Shown: in pieces, positions 32,846-42,456 of the stretch
How positions within the stretch are numbered: the first letter of the stretch is position 1
Layout of the letters: each line of letters begins with the position of its first letter
Assembly (NCBI RefSeq): GCF_016427535.1
Contig: NZ_JAELXV010000001.1
Location: 868,001-932,000, forward strand
Direction of reading: 5' to 3'
DNA: 64,000 bases
Origin: Hymenobacter sp. BT559
GTDB taxonomy: Bacteria; Bacteroidota; Bacteroidia; Cytophagales; Hymenobacteraceae
Position numbers and translations under genes: made by a program
The notes under the pieces: generated by a model
The model's input: only the letters and a program-made list of their open reading frames with translations
Database searches by the model: none
Told to the model about the DNA's origin: nothing

Positions 32846-34153
32846 ATGGCCACCATTCCGCACGATGCTGCTCTCGACAGCACCTTAGCCTTTCTGCGCG
32901 AAGGCTACCAGTTCCTACCCAACCGCCGCAAGCACCACCAGTCCGATATCTTTCGAATGCGGCTGATGGGCGAGCCTGCCGTGTGTCTGAGTGGGGTCGA
33001 GGGCGCGGCCTTGTTCTACGATGAGACCCGTTTCCAGCGCACGGGGGCTATTCCGCGCCGCATCCAAACCACCCTGATGGGCGAGCACGGCGTTCAGACC
33101 CTCGACGATGCGGCCCACAAGCACCGCAAAGCGTTGTTTATGTCAGTGATGACGCCCGGCAGCCTGCATAGCTTTGCTGCCCAAGTGGCCGAAACCTGGC
33201 GCGCCTACCTGCGGCGCTGGGAGCAGCGCGCCAGCATTGTGCTCTACCCCGAGGCCGAGGAAGTGCTGTGCCGAGCCGCGTGCGGCTGGGCGGGCCTGCC
33301 CTTCGAAGAGAAAGATATCGCGCCTCTGGCCCGCGACCTAAGCGCTATGATTGATGCCTTTGGCGGTGTGGGGCCGCGCCACGCCAAAGGCAAGCTCGCC
33401 CGCCGCCACGCCGAGAAATGGGTGGGAACTAGCATCGATAAGGTGCGGGCCGGCCAGCAGTTCGCCCGCGAAGAATCACCGCTCTTCGCCGTGGCCTGGT
33501 TTCGGGACCTAGACGGCGAGTTGCTGCCTACCAAGCAAGCGGCGGTAGAATTGCTTAACCTCGTCCGGCCCATTATTGCGATTGCGCGCTTCGTCGTGTT
33601 TGCGGCCGCAGCACTACACGAAAACCCGGAGTGGCGCCCACGCTTGCAACACGGCGACCCGCAGACCCTAGAGTGGTTTACCCAGGAAGTGAGGCGGCTC
33701 TATCCGTTTACCCCACTGCTCGGAGCGCGCGTACGTTATTCGTTTGAGTGGAAGGGCTGTAAGTTTAAAAAAGGCCAGTTGACGCTGCTCGATGTGCACG
33801 GCATCGACCACGACGAGCGGCAGTGGGAGCACCCCGACGAGTTCCGGCCCGAGCGCTTTCGCACTTGGGATGGTAGCCCGTTCAACTTTATCCCGCAGGG
33901 TGGCGGCGATTACTTTCATAATCACCGTTGTGCAGGCGAATGGCTGACCATTGAGGCCCTAAAAACCTGCGTGCAACTGCTGGCTAGTGCCATGACCTAT
34001 GAGGTACCCGAGCAAGACCTGCACATCGACCTTACCCGCATGCCAACCTTACCCGATAGCGGCTTTGTGATGCACCGGGTGCGCGCCATCAGCGCTGCCC
34101 AGCCCCCGGTGGCCGCCACACAAGCCCCGGCCCGCTGCCCCTTTCCGCACTAA
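32846..34153 (+). CDS. CYP152-family cytochrome P450 peroxygenase (fatty acid hydroxylase type)
   Basis: The 435-residue P450 shows the CYP152 (P450 BSbeta/SPalpha/OleT) hallmarks: heme-loop Cys362 in FHNHRCAGEW, the substrate-carboxylate pair Arg241-Pro242 (NLVRPIIAIARF), and GVQTLDDAAHKHRK. This family uses H2O2 instead of redox partners, with the fatty-acid carboxylate as the acid-base. Position 84 is Gln, as in the hydroxylase BSbeta (Gln85), whereas the alkene-forming OleT has His. I therefore predict alpha/beta-hydroxylation rather than decarboxylation. The ATG at 32846 gives a family-like N-terminus. No redox partner genes are nearby, consistent with peroxygenase chemistry. Confidence 0.87.
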   Translation: MATIPHDAALDSTLAFLREGYQFLPNRRKHHQSDIFRMRLMGEPAVCLSGVEGAALFYDETRFQRTGAIPRRIQTTLMGEHGVQTLDDAAHKHRKALFMSVMTPGSLHSFAAQVAETWRAYLRRWEQRASIVLYPEAEEVLCRAACGWAGLPFEEKDIAPLARDLSAMIDAFGGVGPRHAKGKLARRHAEKWVGTSIDKVRAGQQFAREESPLFAVAWFRDLDGELLPTKQAAVELLNLVRPIIAIARFVVFAAAALHENPEWRPRLQHGDPQTLEWFTQEVRRLYPFTPLLGARVRYSFEWKGCKFKKGQLTLLDVHGIDHDERQWEHPDEFRPERFRTWDGSPFNFIPQGGGDYFHNHRCAGEWLTIEALKTCVQLLASAMTYEVPEQDLHIDLTRMPTLPDSGFVMHRVRAISAAQPPVAATQAPARCPFPH

Positions 34154-34395
34154 TTCACCAGCGATGGGCCCTGTGCCTCGCACTGCAAACAAACCCCGGC
34201 CATCGGCCAGGGTCTGTTCGCGCTTTCTCTAAAACCAAACCAGAGAAAAAGGCGGTAAACGGCAGCCTAGGGGCCGCTCAGTGACTAAAGTTGGGAAGGC
34301 GCGCTGCACTTGCTGCAACTCATTGCAACGCTGCGCGGGCTGGGATAGCGCTGGGTACAAATTGCACCTAAGAGATGAGGGATATAGCGTAATGG

Positions 34396-34412
34396 TTGCA
34401 TCAATGATGCAA
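34396..34412. promoter_or_regulatory. candidate operator 1: TTGCATCA-A-TGATGCAA
   Basis: The 17-nt sequence is a perfect palindrome with a single central base. Its complement shares 11 identical bases (TTGCATCATTG) with the element before the His-rich lipoprotein gene (36860-36878). It could be a Fur/Zur-class operator. Confidence 0.55.
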
Positions 34413-34446
34413 ATATAATGGCATGGATTAAGTTTGTACGCTATTT

Positions 34447-34465
34447 AATGAAACATTGTTGCATT
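34447..34465. promoter_or_regulatory. candidate operator 2: AATGAAACATTGTTGCATT
   Basis: This is a 19-nt dyad with 8 of 9 complementary pairs around one central base. It lies 26 nt upstream of a -7 box (TAGTTTTG at 34491-34498), so a bound repressor would overlap the promoter. It matches 16 of 19 bases of the complement of 36860-36878. Confidence 0.6.
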
Positions 34466-34490
34466 TAAAGAAATTAGCAGTAGTTTTGTG

Positions 34491-34498
34491 CTTCTACT
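34491..34498 (+). promoter_or_regulatory. -7 box of the COG0523 GTPase gene
   Basis: TAGTTTTG fits TAnnTTTG exactly, 15 nt before the ATG at 34513. The operator-like dyad sits just upstream. Confidence 0.55.
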
Positions 34499-34512
34499 GC
34501 TTGTCTTTTTCT

Positions 34513-35727
<1,215 letters not shown>

Positions 35728-35801
35728 AGCGCCGAACACCCTAGGGGCGGCTACGGAGGGCGCGGCGCTGGCGGCAGCGGTATGCACTTAGGCAGCAAGT
35801 A

Positions 35802-35809
35802 TAGTTTTG
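35802..35809 (+). promoter_or_regulatory. -7 box of the thioredoxin-reductase-like gene
   Basis: TAGTTTTG lies 20 nt upstream of the ATG at 35829. It is identical to the -7 box of the GTPase gene, but no operator-like dyad accompanies it. Confidence 0.45.
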
Positions 35810-35828
35810 ACCTACAATTATTTACCAT

Positions 35829-36734
35829 ATGAATAATTCTGCAATGCTCGACGTCATCGTTGTTGGCGGCAGCTATGCGGGCTTGTCGGCGGCTTTGGCG
35901 CTGGGGCGGGCCATTCGGCAAGTAGTGGTGCTGGATAGTGATGAGCCCTGCAACCGCCAGACACCGCACTCGCACAACTTCCTAACCCAGGATGGCAGCA
36001 CGCCGGCGGCCATTGCGGCGGTGTCCCGCGAGCAGGTGCTGGCGTACCCCACTGTGCGGCTGCACCCAGAAGCGGCCGTGTCGGCTACGGGCGAGGACAA
36101 TCACTTCACCGTGACAACGGCGAGTGGCGCGGTGCTGCACGCTCGGAAGCTATTGTTTGCCACGGGCATTCGCGACTTGATGCCGGCGCTGCCGGGCTTT
36201 GCCGAGTGCTGGGGTATCTCGGCTATCCATTGCCCTTACTGCCACGGCTATGAATACCGGGGGCAGCCCACCGGCATCTTAGCCAATGGCGAGGCAATAG
36301 CCGAAATGGGCCTGCTCATCCGCAATTGGACCGATAAGCTAACCATTTTTACGAACGGCCCTGCCACGCTCCAGCCCGACCAGCGTCAGCAACTGGCCGA
36401 CCGCGGCGTGGTGGTAGAAGAAACTCCTGTGCAGCAGCTATTGCACCAAGCCGGCTACCTCACGCACCTCGCCCTAGCCGATGGCCGCACCGTAGCCCTG
36501 TCGGCTCTCTATGCCCGGCTGCCGTTTGAGCAGCATTGCACCCTGCCCCATGACCTAGGCTGTACGCACTCTGCCGCGGGTCACATTGCGGTGGATAACT
36601 TTCAGAAAACGAACATCTCAGGGGTTTATGCAGCGGGCGATGCTACTAGCCCCATGCGAGCAGTGGGAGCAGCCGTAGCAGCCGGCATGATGGCCGGAGC
36701 CATGCTCAACCGAGAATTGATATTCGGTACATAA
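35829..36734 (+). CDS. thioredoxin-reductase-like FAD/NAD(P) oxidoreductase
   Basis: The 301-residue flavoprotein opens with a dinucleotide-binding GGSYAGLSAA. It has ATGIRD, a redox-active CPYC pair (HCPYCHGYE, Cys135/Cys138), and the FAD-binding GVYAAGDAT. The second nucleotide-binding motif (usually GGGxSA) reads ILANGEAIAEM and lacks the canonical glycines, so it may not use NADPH in the standard way. Such divergent TrxR-like enzymes act on unknown disulfides. It lies 101 bp after the GTPase gene on the same strand. Confidence 0.83.
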   Translation: MNNSAMLDVIVVGGSYAGLSAALALGRAIRQVVVLDSDEPCNRQTPHSHNFLTQDGSTPAAIAAVSREQVLAYPTVRLHPEAAVSATGEDNHFTVTTASGAVLHARKLLFATGIRDLMPALPGFAECWGISAIHCPYCHGYEYRGQPTGILANGEAIAEMGLLIRNWTDKLTIFTNGPATLQPDQRQQLADRGVVVEETPVQQLLHQAGYLTHLALADGRTVALSALYARLPFEQHCTLPHDLGCTHSAAGHIAVDNFQKTNISGVYAAGDATSPMRAVGAAVAAGMMAGAMLNRELIFGT

Positions 36735-36859
36735 GAGGCGTGTCCTGGTAAGCATAGGAACGGAGTTGCATTTGCCGCCTCTTGCTATTGATTATATCGG
36801 CTGGAGCGACGGAGAAGGCGAGGTTAACCTTCTGTTGAAACTACACGTCTTGTGCTTTA

Positions 36860-36878
36860 ATTGCATCATTGTTTCATT
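36860..36878. promoter_or_regulatory. candidate operator 3 before the histidine-ladder lipoprotein
   Basis: ATTGCATCATTGTTTCATT is the complement of AATGAAACAATGATGCAAT, which matches 16 of 19 bases of operator 2. It is 19 nt upstream of the ATG at 36898. Confidence 0.55.
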
Positions 36879-36897
36879 TAAATCTTCTCCTTAACTC

Positions 36898-37443
36898 ATG
36901 AAGAAAATTGCTTGGCTAGGTGTCGTTGCCCTAGCTGGTACGCTTGCTAGCTGCGGTGGCGACAAGAGTGCCGACTCGGCCAGCGCCACTACTGAGGCGC
37001 CTGCTGCCACGCCCGCTACCGATACGACTAGTACGCTCGCTACTCCTGCCCACGCCCAACTCGTGGCCGACCACCAGAAAATGGAAACCGACCACCGCAC
37101 CATGGCGGCGGCCGACTCGGTAATGGAGGCCGACCACCAGCAGCAAGTGGCCGCCGCTAAAGCCGCGGGCAAGGCCACTACGCTGGCCTTTGCTACGCTC
37201 GAAAAGCGGCACAATGACATCATCACCCGCCATAAGGCGATAGTAGCCGAGCACGACGCAGTGCTGAAGCGCCACGCCGAACTAGAGCGCAAGCACGCCG
37301 CCGGGGGCATGACCGATGCCGAGATGCTGGCCGACCACAACCAGATGAAAGAAGAGGACCAGAAAATGCAGGACGAACACCAGAAGCTGGTGGCCGACCA
37401 TAAAAAGATTGAGGAAGACCACGCTACTCTGCTTAAAAAGTAA
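36898..37443 (+). CDS. histidine-ladder coiled-coil lipoprotein, putative metal buffer
   Basis: The 181-residue lipoprotein (LASC, Cys19) has a Thr/Ala/Pro linker and then two helical segments. Thirteen histidines fall exactly seven residues apart or at multiples of seven: 52, 59, 66, 80 in the first segment, and 105, 112, 119, 126, 133, 147, 161, 168, 175 in the second. Where His is missing from the register, Asp replaces it (73, 140, 154). The residue three positions later is usually hydrophobic (Met, Ile, Leu, Val), so His occupies one core position of a coiled coil. I know no named family. A periplasmic zinc or other metal store is inferred from this pattern and the shared operator with the GTPase gene. 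Confidence 0.75.
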   Translation: MKKIAWLGVVALAGTLASCGGDKSADSASATTEAPAATPATDTTSTLATPAHAQLVADHQKMETDHRTMAAADSVMEADHQQQVAAAKAAGKATTLAFATLEKRHNDIITRHKAIVAEHDAVLKRHAELERKHAAGGMTDAEMLADHNQMKEEDQKMQDEHQKLVADHKKIEEDHATLLKK

Positions 37444-37479
37444 CCTGGCGAAATAGAAACGAACTGCCTCCAATTAAAA

Positions 37480-37520
37480 AACAGAAAGCGCCTCCCATCT
37501 AGGAGGCGCTTTCTGTTTTT
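37480..37520. terminator. bidirectional terminator
   Basis: AACAGAAAGCGCCTCC and GGAGGCGCTTTCTGTT form a perfect 16-bp stem with a 6-nt loop, A tract before and T tract after. It separates the lipoprotein gene from the converging mannoside locus. Confidence 0.93.
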
Positions 37521-37582
37521 AGGGTACCTAGGGTAGCTAGGCCTGTTGTAAGCCACCCTAGGCGGGTGGCCGGTAGTGCGCA

Positions 37583-39004
37583 TTAAGCCAGCAACTGGGG
37601 CTTCTCCTTATACACTTTCCAGAGAAACTCGCCGAACAGCGTGTTAGCCCAAGCAAACCACGAGCGGCTGAACTTCTTGGGGTCGTCTTTGTGGAACGAC
37701 TCGTGCATGTAGCCGGTGCCCGCGTGGGTGGCCTTGAGGCTCTGGATGCAGGCCCGGATTTCGGCGTCGTCGGTGCTAGTGAGGCCGCGGGTAGTAATGG
37801 CAATGGGCCAAATCATGTCCTGGCCCACGTGCGGACCACCGATGCCCTCGGCTGCCGTGCCCTTGAAGAAGAAGGGGTTAGCCTCCGAAAGCAGAAACTT
37901 GCGCGTGTTCTGGTAGATGGGGTCGGTGGTAGGCATGGCGCCTAGGTAGGGCAGGGCCACCAGGCTGGGCACGTTGGCATCGTCCATGAGTACCTGGCTG
38001 CCAAAGCCATCGACCTCGTAGGCGTAGATTTTACCGTGCTGGGGGTGGTTCACGACGGCGTGCTCGCGCAGGGCCTTTTCTACTTCGTCGGCCAGGGCGG
38101 TGCAGTCTTTAGCGGTGGCCGCCTCGGCGGGGGCCAAGGCGGTCAGCATCTCGGCGGCCTGGCGCAGGCTGGTAACAGCGAAGAAATTACTGGGCACCAA
38201 GAAGGAATAGAGCGTGGCATCGTCGCTGGGGCGGAAGGCCGAGCAGATGAGGCCCACCGGCCGCACTGGGTAGCCGTAGCCCTTCATGGGCTGGGTATCA
38301 GTAGCGTTAGTGGTTTCGCGCTGGAAGTGGTAGGGACCTAGGCCGTTTTTGCGCTGCTGAGCCCGGAAGGTTTGCAGCGTGGTCTTAACGGCCTGCTGCC
38401 ACTGCGCATCGAAGGGCTGCTTGTCGCCGGTTTTCTTCCAGTAGTGGTAGGCCAGGCGAATGGGATAGCATAGCGAGTCGATTTCCCACTTGCGCTCGTG
38501 CACGCCGGGCTGCATGGCGGTTTTGTCGGTTTTCCACTCGCCCACCTTGGTGTCGTCGCCATAAAAGGCGTTGGCGTAGGGGTCCTTGATGATGCAGCGC
38601 GATTGACGGTTGATGACGCCCGCTATCAGGTTGCGCAGCTCGGCGTCTTTGTCAATGAGCTGCAAATAGGGCCACACCTGGGCCGACGAGTCGCGCAGCC
38701 ACATGGCGTCGATGTCGCCCGTAATGACGTAGGTATCGGGCCGGCCCTCGCGGGTAGTGTAGGTGACGGTGGTATCTAGGGTGCTCGGAAAGCAGTTGTC
38801 GAAGAGCCAGCCCAGCTCGGGGTCTTTCACCTTTTTCTTAAACTCGGTGATGGCGGCCTCTACGCTCTTGCTGCGAAACCGGCGCTTGGCCGCTACCGGC
38901 CGCACCACCGGAAAAGCGGGCGCCGCGGCGGCAAAAATAGTGGAAGGCAGGGCGAGACCGCCCGTGAGCAAAGAGGCTTGTTGAACGAACGTGCGACGAT
39001 TCAT
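37583..39004 (-). CDS. GH125 exo-alpha-1,6-mannosidase
   Basis: The 473-residue protein starts with a twin-arginine-like signal (MNRRTFVQQ...). The GH125 domain includes TGDIDAMWLRDSSAQVWPYL, LIAGVINRQSRCI, WEIDSLCYPIRLAYHYWK and GLICSAFRPSDDA. Characterised GH125 enzymes are metal-independent inverting exo-alpha-1,6-mannosidases that remove mannose from N-glycan and yeast mannan backbones. It is the last gene of the minus-strand mannoside operon. The ATG at 39004 gives a signal peptide; the upstream frame does not. Confidence 0.9.
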   Translation of the reverse strand: MNRRTFVQQASLLTGGLALPSTIFAAAAPAFPVVRPVAAKRRFRSKSVEAAITEFKKKVKDPELGWLFDNCFPSTLDTTVTYTTREGRPDTYVITGDIDAMWLRDSSAQVWPYLQLIDKDAELRNLIAGVINRQSRCIIKDPYANAFYGDDTKVGEWKTDKTAMQPGVHERKWEIDSLCYPIRLAYHYWKKTGDKQPFDAQWQQAVKTTLQTFRAQQRKNGLGPYHFQRETTNATDTQPMKGYGYPVRPVGLICSAFRPSDDATLYSFLVPSNFFAVTSLRQAAEMLTALAPAEAATAKDCTALADEVEKALREHAVVNHPQHGKIYAYEVDGFGSQVLMDDANVPSLVALPYLGAMPTTDPIYQNTRKFLLSEANPFFFKGTAAEGIGGPHVGQDMIWPIAITTRGLTSTDDAEIRACIQSLKATHAGTGYMHESFHKDDPKKFSRSWFAWANTLFGEFLWKVYKEKPQLLA

Positions 39005-39040
39005 AAAAGGGGTGGGTAGCAGAAATCTGGGTAAAAATAG

Positions 39041-39131
39041 AACGTCCGCCATGCTCATCTAGCGTTCACCTATCGAAGTATCTCGCTAGATGCTTCGGCA
39101 AGTGGATTGCCAACTGAGCACGACGGACGTT
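39041..39131. repeat. inverted repeat between the GH125 and GH92 genes
   Basis: AACGTCCGCCATGCTCA (39041-39057) pairs with TGAGCACGACGGACGTT (39115-39131) with two mismatches. An inner hairpin CGAAGTATCT...AGATGCTTCG (about 39074-39096) resembles the GTCATGCTG/GAAGCATCT repeat family. Confidence 0.75.
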
Positions 39132-39138
39132 GAAAAAA

Positions 39139-41439
39139 CTACTTTTTAGCTTTAGAGAACGAGTAGGGCGCAGCCTCTGCCGAGGTGCCGCGCGTCTTAT
39201 TAGGCGTAGCGCTCATCTCAAAGTTGAGCGTGGCTCCCTGCTTCAGCGTCTCGAATTCTAGGTAGTTCTTATCGTAAGCTTGGCCATTCAGCGTCAGCTG
39301 GTTCACGTAGCGGTTGGTGGCCGAGTTCTGGGGTGCATTCAGTACCACGTCCTTGCCGCCGGGTAGGTGCAGGGTGGCCTTCGGGAAGAGCGGCGCGCCG
39401 AGCACGTACTGGTTCACGGCCGGGCACACGGGGTAGAAGCCCAGGGCTGAGAACACGTACCAAGCCGAGGTCTGGCCGTTGTCTTCGTCACCGCAGTAGC
39501 CATCCGAGGTGGGTAGGTAGAGGCGGTTCATTACCTCGCGCAGCCAGTACTGCGCCTTCCAGGGCTGGCCAGCGTAGTTGTAGAGGTAAATCATGTGTTG
39601 GATGGGCTGGTTGCCGTGCGCATAATTGCCCATGCCGGCAATCTGCATCTCCCTGATTTCGTGGATAGTACCGCCGTAGTACGAGTCGTCGAACACGGGC
39701 GGCAGCGCAAACACGGTATCGAGCGTGGCTACAAATTTCTTCTTGCCACCCATGAGGTCCATCAGGCCCTGAATGTCGTGGAATACCGACCAGGTGTAGT
39801 GCAGGCTGTTGCCCTCCGTGAAGGCATCGCCCCACTTGAAAGGGCTGAACGGCTTCTGGAAAGTGCCATCCTGGTTTTTGCCGCGCATCAGGCCCGACTC
39901 TTTATCGAACAGCTTGCGGTAGTTCTGGCTGCGCTGGGCGTAGAGGTTGATTTCCTTTTTGGGGCGACCTAGGGACTTCGCTAGCTGGTAGATGGCAAAG
40001 TCGTCGTAGGCGTATTCGAGCGTGCGAGCGGCGTTTTCGTTGATTTTAACGTCGTAGGGCACGTAGCCGAGCTTGTTGTAGTACTGCACGCCGTAGCGGC
40101 CCACGGCCGGCATCGGGCCGGCGTTGTTGGCGCCGTGCTGCAAAGCGTCCCAAAGCACATTCATGTCCTGGCCGCGAATGCCTTTCAGGTAAGCATCGGC
40201 TACCACCGAAGCCGAGTTGTTGCCCACCATCACGCTGCGCAGGCCGGGGCTGCCCCACTCGGGCAGCCAGCCGCTTTCCTTAAAGTCGTTGGCTAGGCCC
40301 TGCTGAATCTCGGTGTTAATCTCGGGGTACATGAGGTTCAGGAAGGGGAACAGCGCCCGGAACGTGTCCCAAAAACCGGTGTCGGTGTACATATAGCCCG
40401 GCAGCACTTGGCCGTTGAACGGGCTGTAGTGCATCACTTTGCCGCTGGCATCCAGCTCATACAGCTTGCGCGGAAATAGCAGCGAGCGGTAGAGGCACGA
40501 ATAGAAAGTGCGGCGCTGGTCGTCGGTGCCACCCTCAATGTCGATGCGACCTAGGGCCTTGTTCCAAGCGGTGCGGCCTTCCTGGCGAATAGCTTCGAGG
40601 TCCTTGTTGCCAATCTCGCCTAGGTTCAAAATAGCCTGCTCGGGGCTGATAAACGACGAGGCCACGCGAGCATTTACGCGCTCGCCCTTGCGGGTTTTGA
40701 AGCCCACGACGGCGCCGGCGTGGTTGGCCGTCACGTCGAGGGTGCCGGCCGCGGCGGCCGCTTTGTCTTGGTACAGGGTCGTGCTAGTGAAGTCGTGGTC
40801 GAATTCCAGCACGAAGTAGTTCTTGAAGTCCTTCGGTACGCCGCCGCTGTTGCGGGTGGTGTAGCCCACAATGCGGCGCTGCTGCGGCAGCACCTGCACG
40901 TGCGAGCCCTTGTCGAGGGCATCAATCACGACATAGGCGCTGTCCGTTTTGGGAAAGGTGAAGCGGAAGCTCGCGGCCCGCTCGGTGGGCGCGATTTCGG
41001 TGGTCACGTCGTGGTCGGCCAAGTACACGCGGTAGTAGTTGGGCTCGGCCACCTCGGCCTTGTGCGAGTACCAACTGGCGCGGGCATCTTGGTCAAACAC
41101 CTTCTTGCCCGTGATGGGCATGATGGCAAACTGGCCGTAGTCGTTCATCCACGGCGAGGGCTGGTGAGTCTGCTTGAAGCCCCGGAGTTTGTCGGCTGCG
41201 TACTGGTAGGCCCAGCCATCGCCCATCTTGCCGGTCTGGGGCATCCAGAAGTTCATGCCCCAGGGCAGGCAGATGGCCGGGTAGGTGTTGCCATTCGAGA
41301 GGCTAGGCTTCGAGTCGGTGCCGATGAGCGGGTTGACCCACTGCGCGAAGTCGGTAGCGGCCGACGCCGTGGGGCCTTGGGCCAAGGCCGGGCCCGCCGC
41401 CAGCAGCAAAGTGGCCAGGGCAGAGAAACGTTTGGTCAT
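39139..41439 (-). CDS. GH92 exo-alpha-mannosidase, operon copy
   Basis: This 766-residue secreted enzyme has a signal peptide (about 1-21). The GH92 features are VNPLIGTD, WGMNFWMPQTGKMGDGW, FTEGNSLHYTW with the likely general-acid Glu near residue 541, and GDEDNGQTSAWYVFSALGFYPV, containing the acidic pair that positions the catalytic water, near 650. GH92 enzymes are calcium-dependent inverting alpha-mannosidases for 1,2-, 1,3-, 1,4- or 1,6-linkages; this sequence does not settle which. It lies between the BSP-peptidase and GH125 genes in the operon. Confidence 0.92.
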   Translation of the reverse strand: MTKRFSALATLLLAAGPALAQGPTASAATDFAQWVNPLIGTDSKPSLSNGNTYPAICLPWGMNFWMPQTGKMGDGWAYQYAADKLRGFKQTHQPSPWMNDYGQFAIMPITGKKVFDQDARASWYSHKAEVAEPNYYRVYLADHDVTTEIAPTERAASFRFTFPKTDSAYVVIDALDKGSHVQVLPQQRRIVGYTTRNSGGVPKDFKNYFVLEFDHDFTSTTLYQDKAAAAAGTLDVTANHAGAVVGFKTRKGERVNARVASSFISPEQAILNLGEIGNKDLEAIRQEGRTAWNKALGRIDIEGGTDDQRRTFYSCLYRSLLFPRKLYELDASGKVMHYSPFNGQVLPGYMYTDTGFWDTFRALFPFLNLMYPEINTEIQQGLANDFKESGWLPEWGSPGLRSVMVGNNSASVVADAYLKGIRGQDMNVLWDALQHGANNAGPMPAVGRYGVQYYNKLGYVPYDVKINENAARTLEYAYDDFAIYQLAKSLGRPKKEINLYAQRSQNYRKLFDKESGLMRGKNQDGTFQKPFSPFKWGDAFTEGNSLHYTWSVFHDIQGLMDLMGGKKKFVATLDTVFALPPVFDDSYYGGTIHEIREMQIAGMGNYAHGNQPIQHMIYLYNYAGQPWKAQYWLREVMNRLYLPTSDGYCGDEDNGQTSAWYVFSALGFYPVCPAVNQYVLGAPLFPKATLHLPGGKDVVLNAPQNSATNRYVNQLTLNGQAYDKNYLEFETLKQGATLNFEMSATPNKTRGTSAEAAPYSFSKAKK

Positions 41440-41531
41440 TCGGTAAAGGAGAGAAACGCCGCAGACAAACGGCGCCAAAAAGTGAGGGATAAATGCAAGT
41501 AGGACCGTCCTAGGTCATATAGAAACCTACC

Positions 41532-41635
41532 GTCATGCTGAGTGCAGCACGGTCGAAGCATCTCTGTCGCACCATCAAGCAGTTTGGAAGATGCGCTAGA
41601 AATGATTCGGCAAGCGGACGCCAGATGAGCATGAC
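41532..41635. repeat. GTCATGCTG/AGCATGAC repeat
   Basis: The left piece GTCATGCTGAGTGCAG... with GAAGCATCT and the right GAGCATGAC form a partial inverted repeat of about 100 nt in the spacer between the BSP-peptidase and GH92 genes. It is a relative of the repeats at 7997 and 14021. Confidence 0.65.
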
Positions 41636-41661
41636 AGACGCTTTGTTTCCTAAATACACGC

Positions 41662-42372
41662 TTAGCGGTAGGTTAGCTGCACGGCCGGCGCAGCAGCATA
41701 TGTAGCCCACAGCTCGTCGAGGGTTTTGCCGGTTTGCTGCTTCCAGATGTCGGGGGTGTAGGTGCGGGTGCGAGCGGCGTTGTCGAGCTGGTTTACCAGC
41801 TTGGGGTAGCCGTGCTGGTCGAGCCAGACCAAGAAGCGCGCCATGGTGCGGTAGCTGTTGGTGTAGCTCTGGCCCTCCTTATACTCGGGTAGCTTCCAGT
41901 TGCCGGCCTCATTGTTTACGCCATACACGTAGCGGGCATAGTCGGCAATGCCCTCGGTGAGCCAGCCCGGCCCGCTACCGTTGGGGTAGGCTTGTACAAT
42001 ATGCATGACCTCATGCGTCACCACGTCAATATCCTCGGGGTGGTCGCGCAGCCACTTGGGGTTGTAGTCGACCACGCCATTTCCAGTAGCTGCCACGCCC
42101 GTGTAGGCGGGGTTCACAAAGAACGTGACCTTGCGAAGCGTCTTGGGGTTGAACCGCTTGGCTTCCTGCGGGTACACCTTATAGAAGGCATCTACCATGC
42201 GCTTCTTCGTGACGGCCGACAAGGCAGGGTCCTGGTTAATGAAAACCAGCGTGTAGCCCTTTTGGGTGAGCGAGTCGCGGCCCACGGGCACGGTGGCCCC
42301 AGTGCTTTGGGCGGCGGCCGGGGCCGCCAGCAGCCCTAGGGTAGCTGCCAACAAGAGGAAAGATTGAGACAC
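41662..42372 (-). CDS. basic secretory protein (BSP) family metallopeptidase
   Basis: This 236-residue exported protein (signal about 1-21) matches the BSP family: a zinc site HEVMHIVQ (His120, Glu121, His124) and, about 15 residues later, WLTEGIADYARYVYG, which can supply the third ligand. Plant and bacterial BSP proteins are presumed metalloproteases. Its place between susD and the GH92 gene in a mannoside locus suggests it attacks the protein part of a mannosylated glycoprotein, which is inference from context. Glu121 is the likely general base. Confidence 0.85.
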   Translation of the reverse strand: MSQSFLLLAATLGLLAAPAAAQSTGATVPVGRDSLTQKGYTLVFINQDPALSAVTKKRMVDAFYKVYPQEAKRFNPKTLRKVTFFVNPAYTGVAATGNGVVDYNPKWLRDHPEDIDVVTHEVMHIVQAYPNGSGPGWLTEGIADYARYVYGVNNEAGNWKLPEYKEGQSYTNSYRTMARFLVWLDQHGYPKLVNQLDNAARTRTYTPDIWKQQTGKTLDELWATYAAAPAVQLTYR

Positions 42373-42397
42373 GGAAAAGGGGTAGAAGAAGTGAAAA

Positions 42398-42444
42398 AAA
42401 GCCCCGTAGCCAGCCCCTAGTTGGGGCGTGGGGCTACGGGGCTT
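42398..42444. terminator. hairpin between susD and the BSP gene
   Basis: AAGCCCCGTAGCC and GGCTACGGGGCTT pair perfectly, with a 20-nt loop containing CCCCTAGTTGGGG. Partial termination here would make downstream enzyme genes less expressed than susCD. Confidence 0.75.
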
Positions 42445-42456
42445 CTCAAGAGTTGC

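Larger units (their letters stand above)
34154..34512. other. 359-bp spacer with hairpin and two metal-box candidates
   Basis: The left half contains a weak hairpin, TTTCTCT/AGAGAAA (about 34226-34250), possibly the P450 terminator. TGCAACTCATTGCAAC at about 34314-34329 carries direct half-sites. The right half becomes AT-rich and contains two palindromes (listed separately) before the GTPase gene. Confidence 0.45.

Noticed and set aside
40720..41502. A 260-residue plus-strand frame over the start of the GH92 gene
   Set aside because: It overlaps the GH92 signal peptide and catalytic lobe in antisense and looks like composition-driven sequence.
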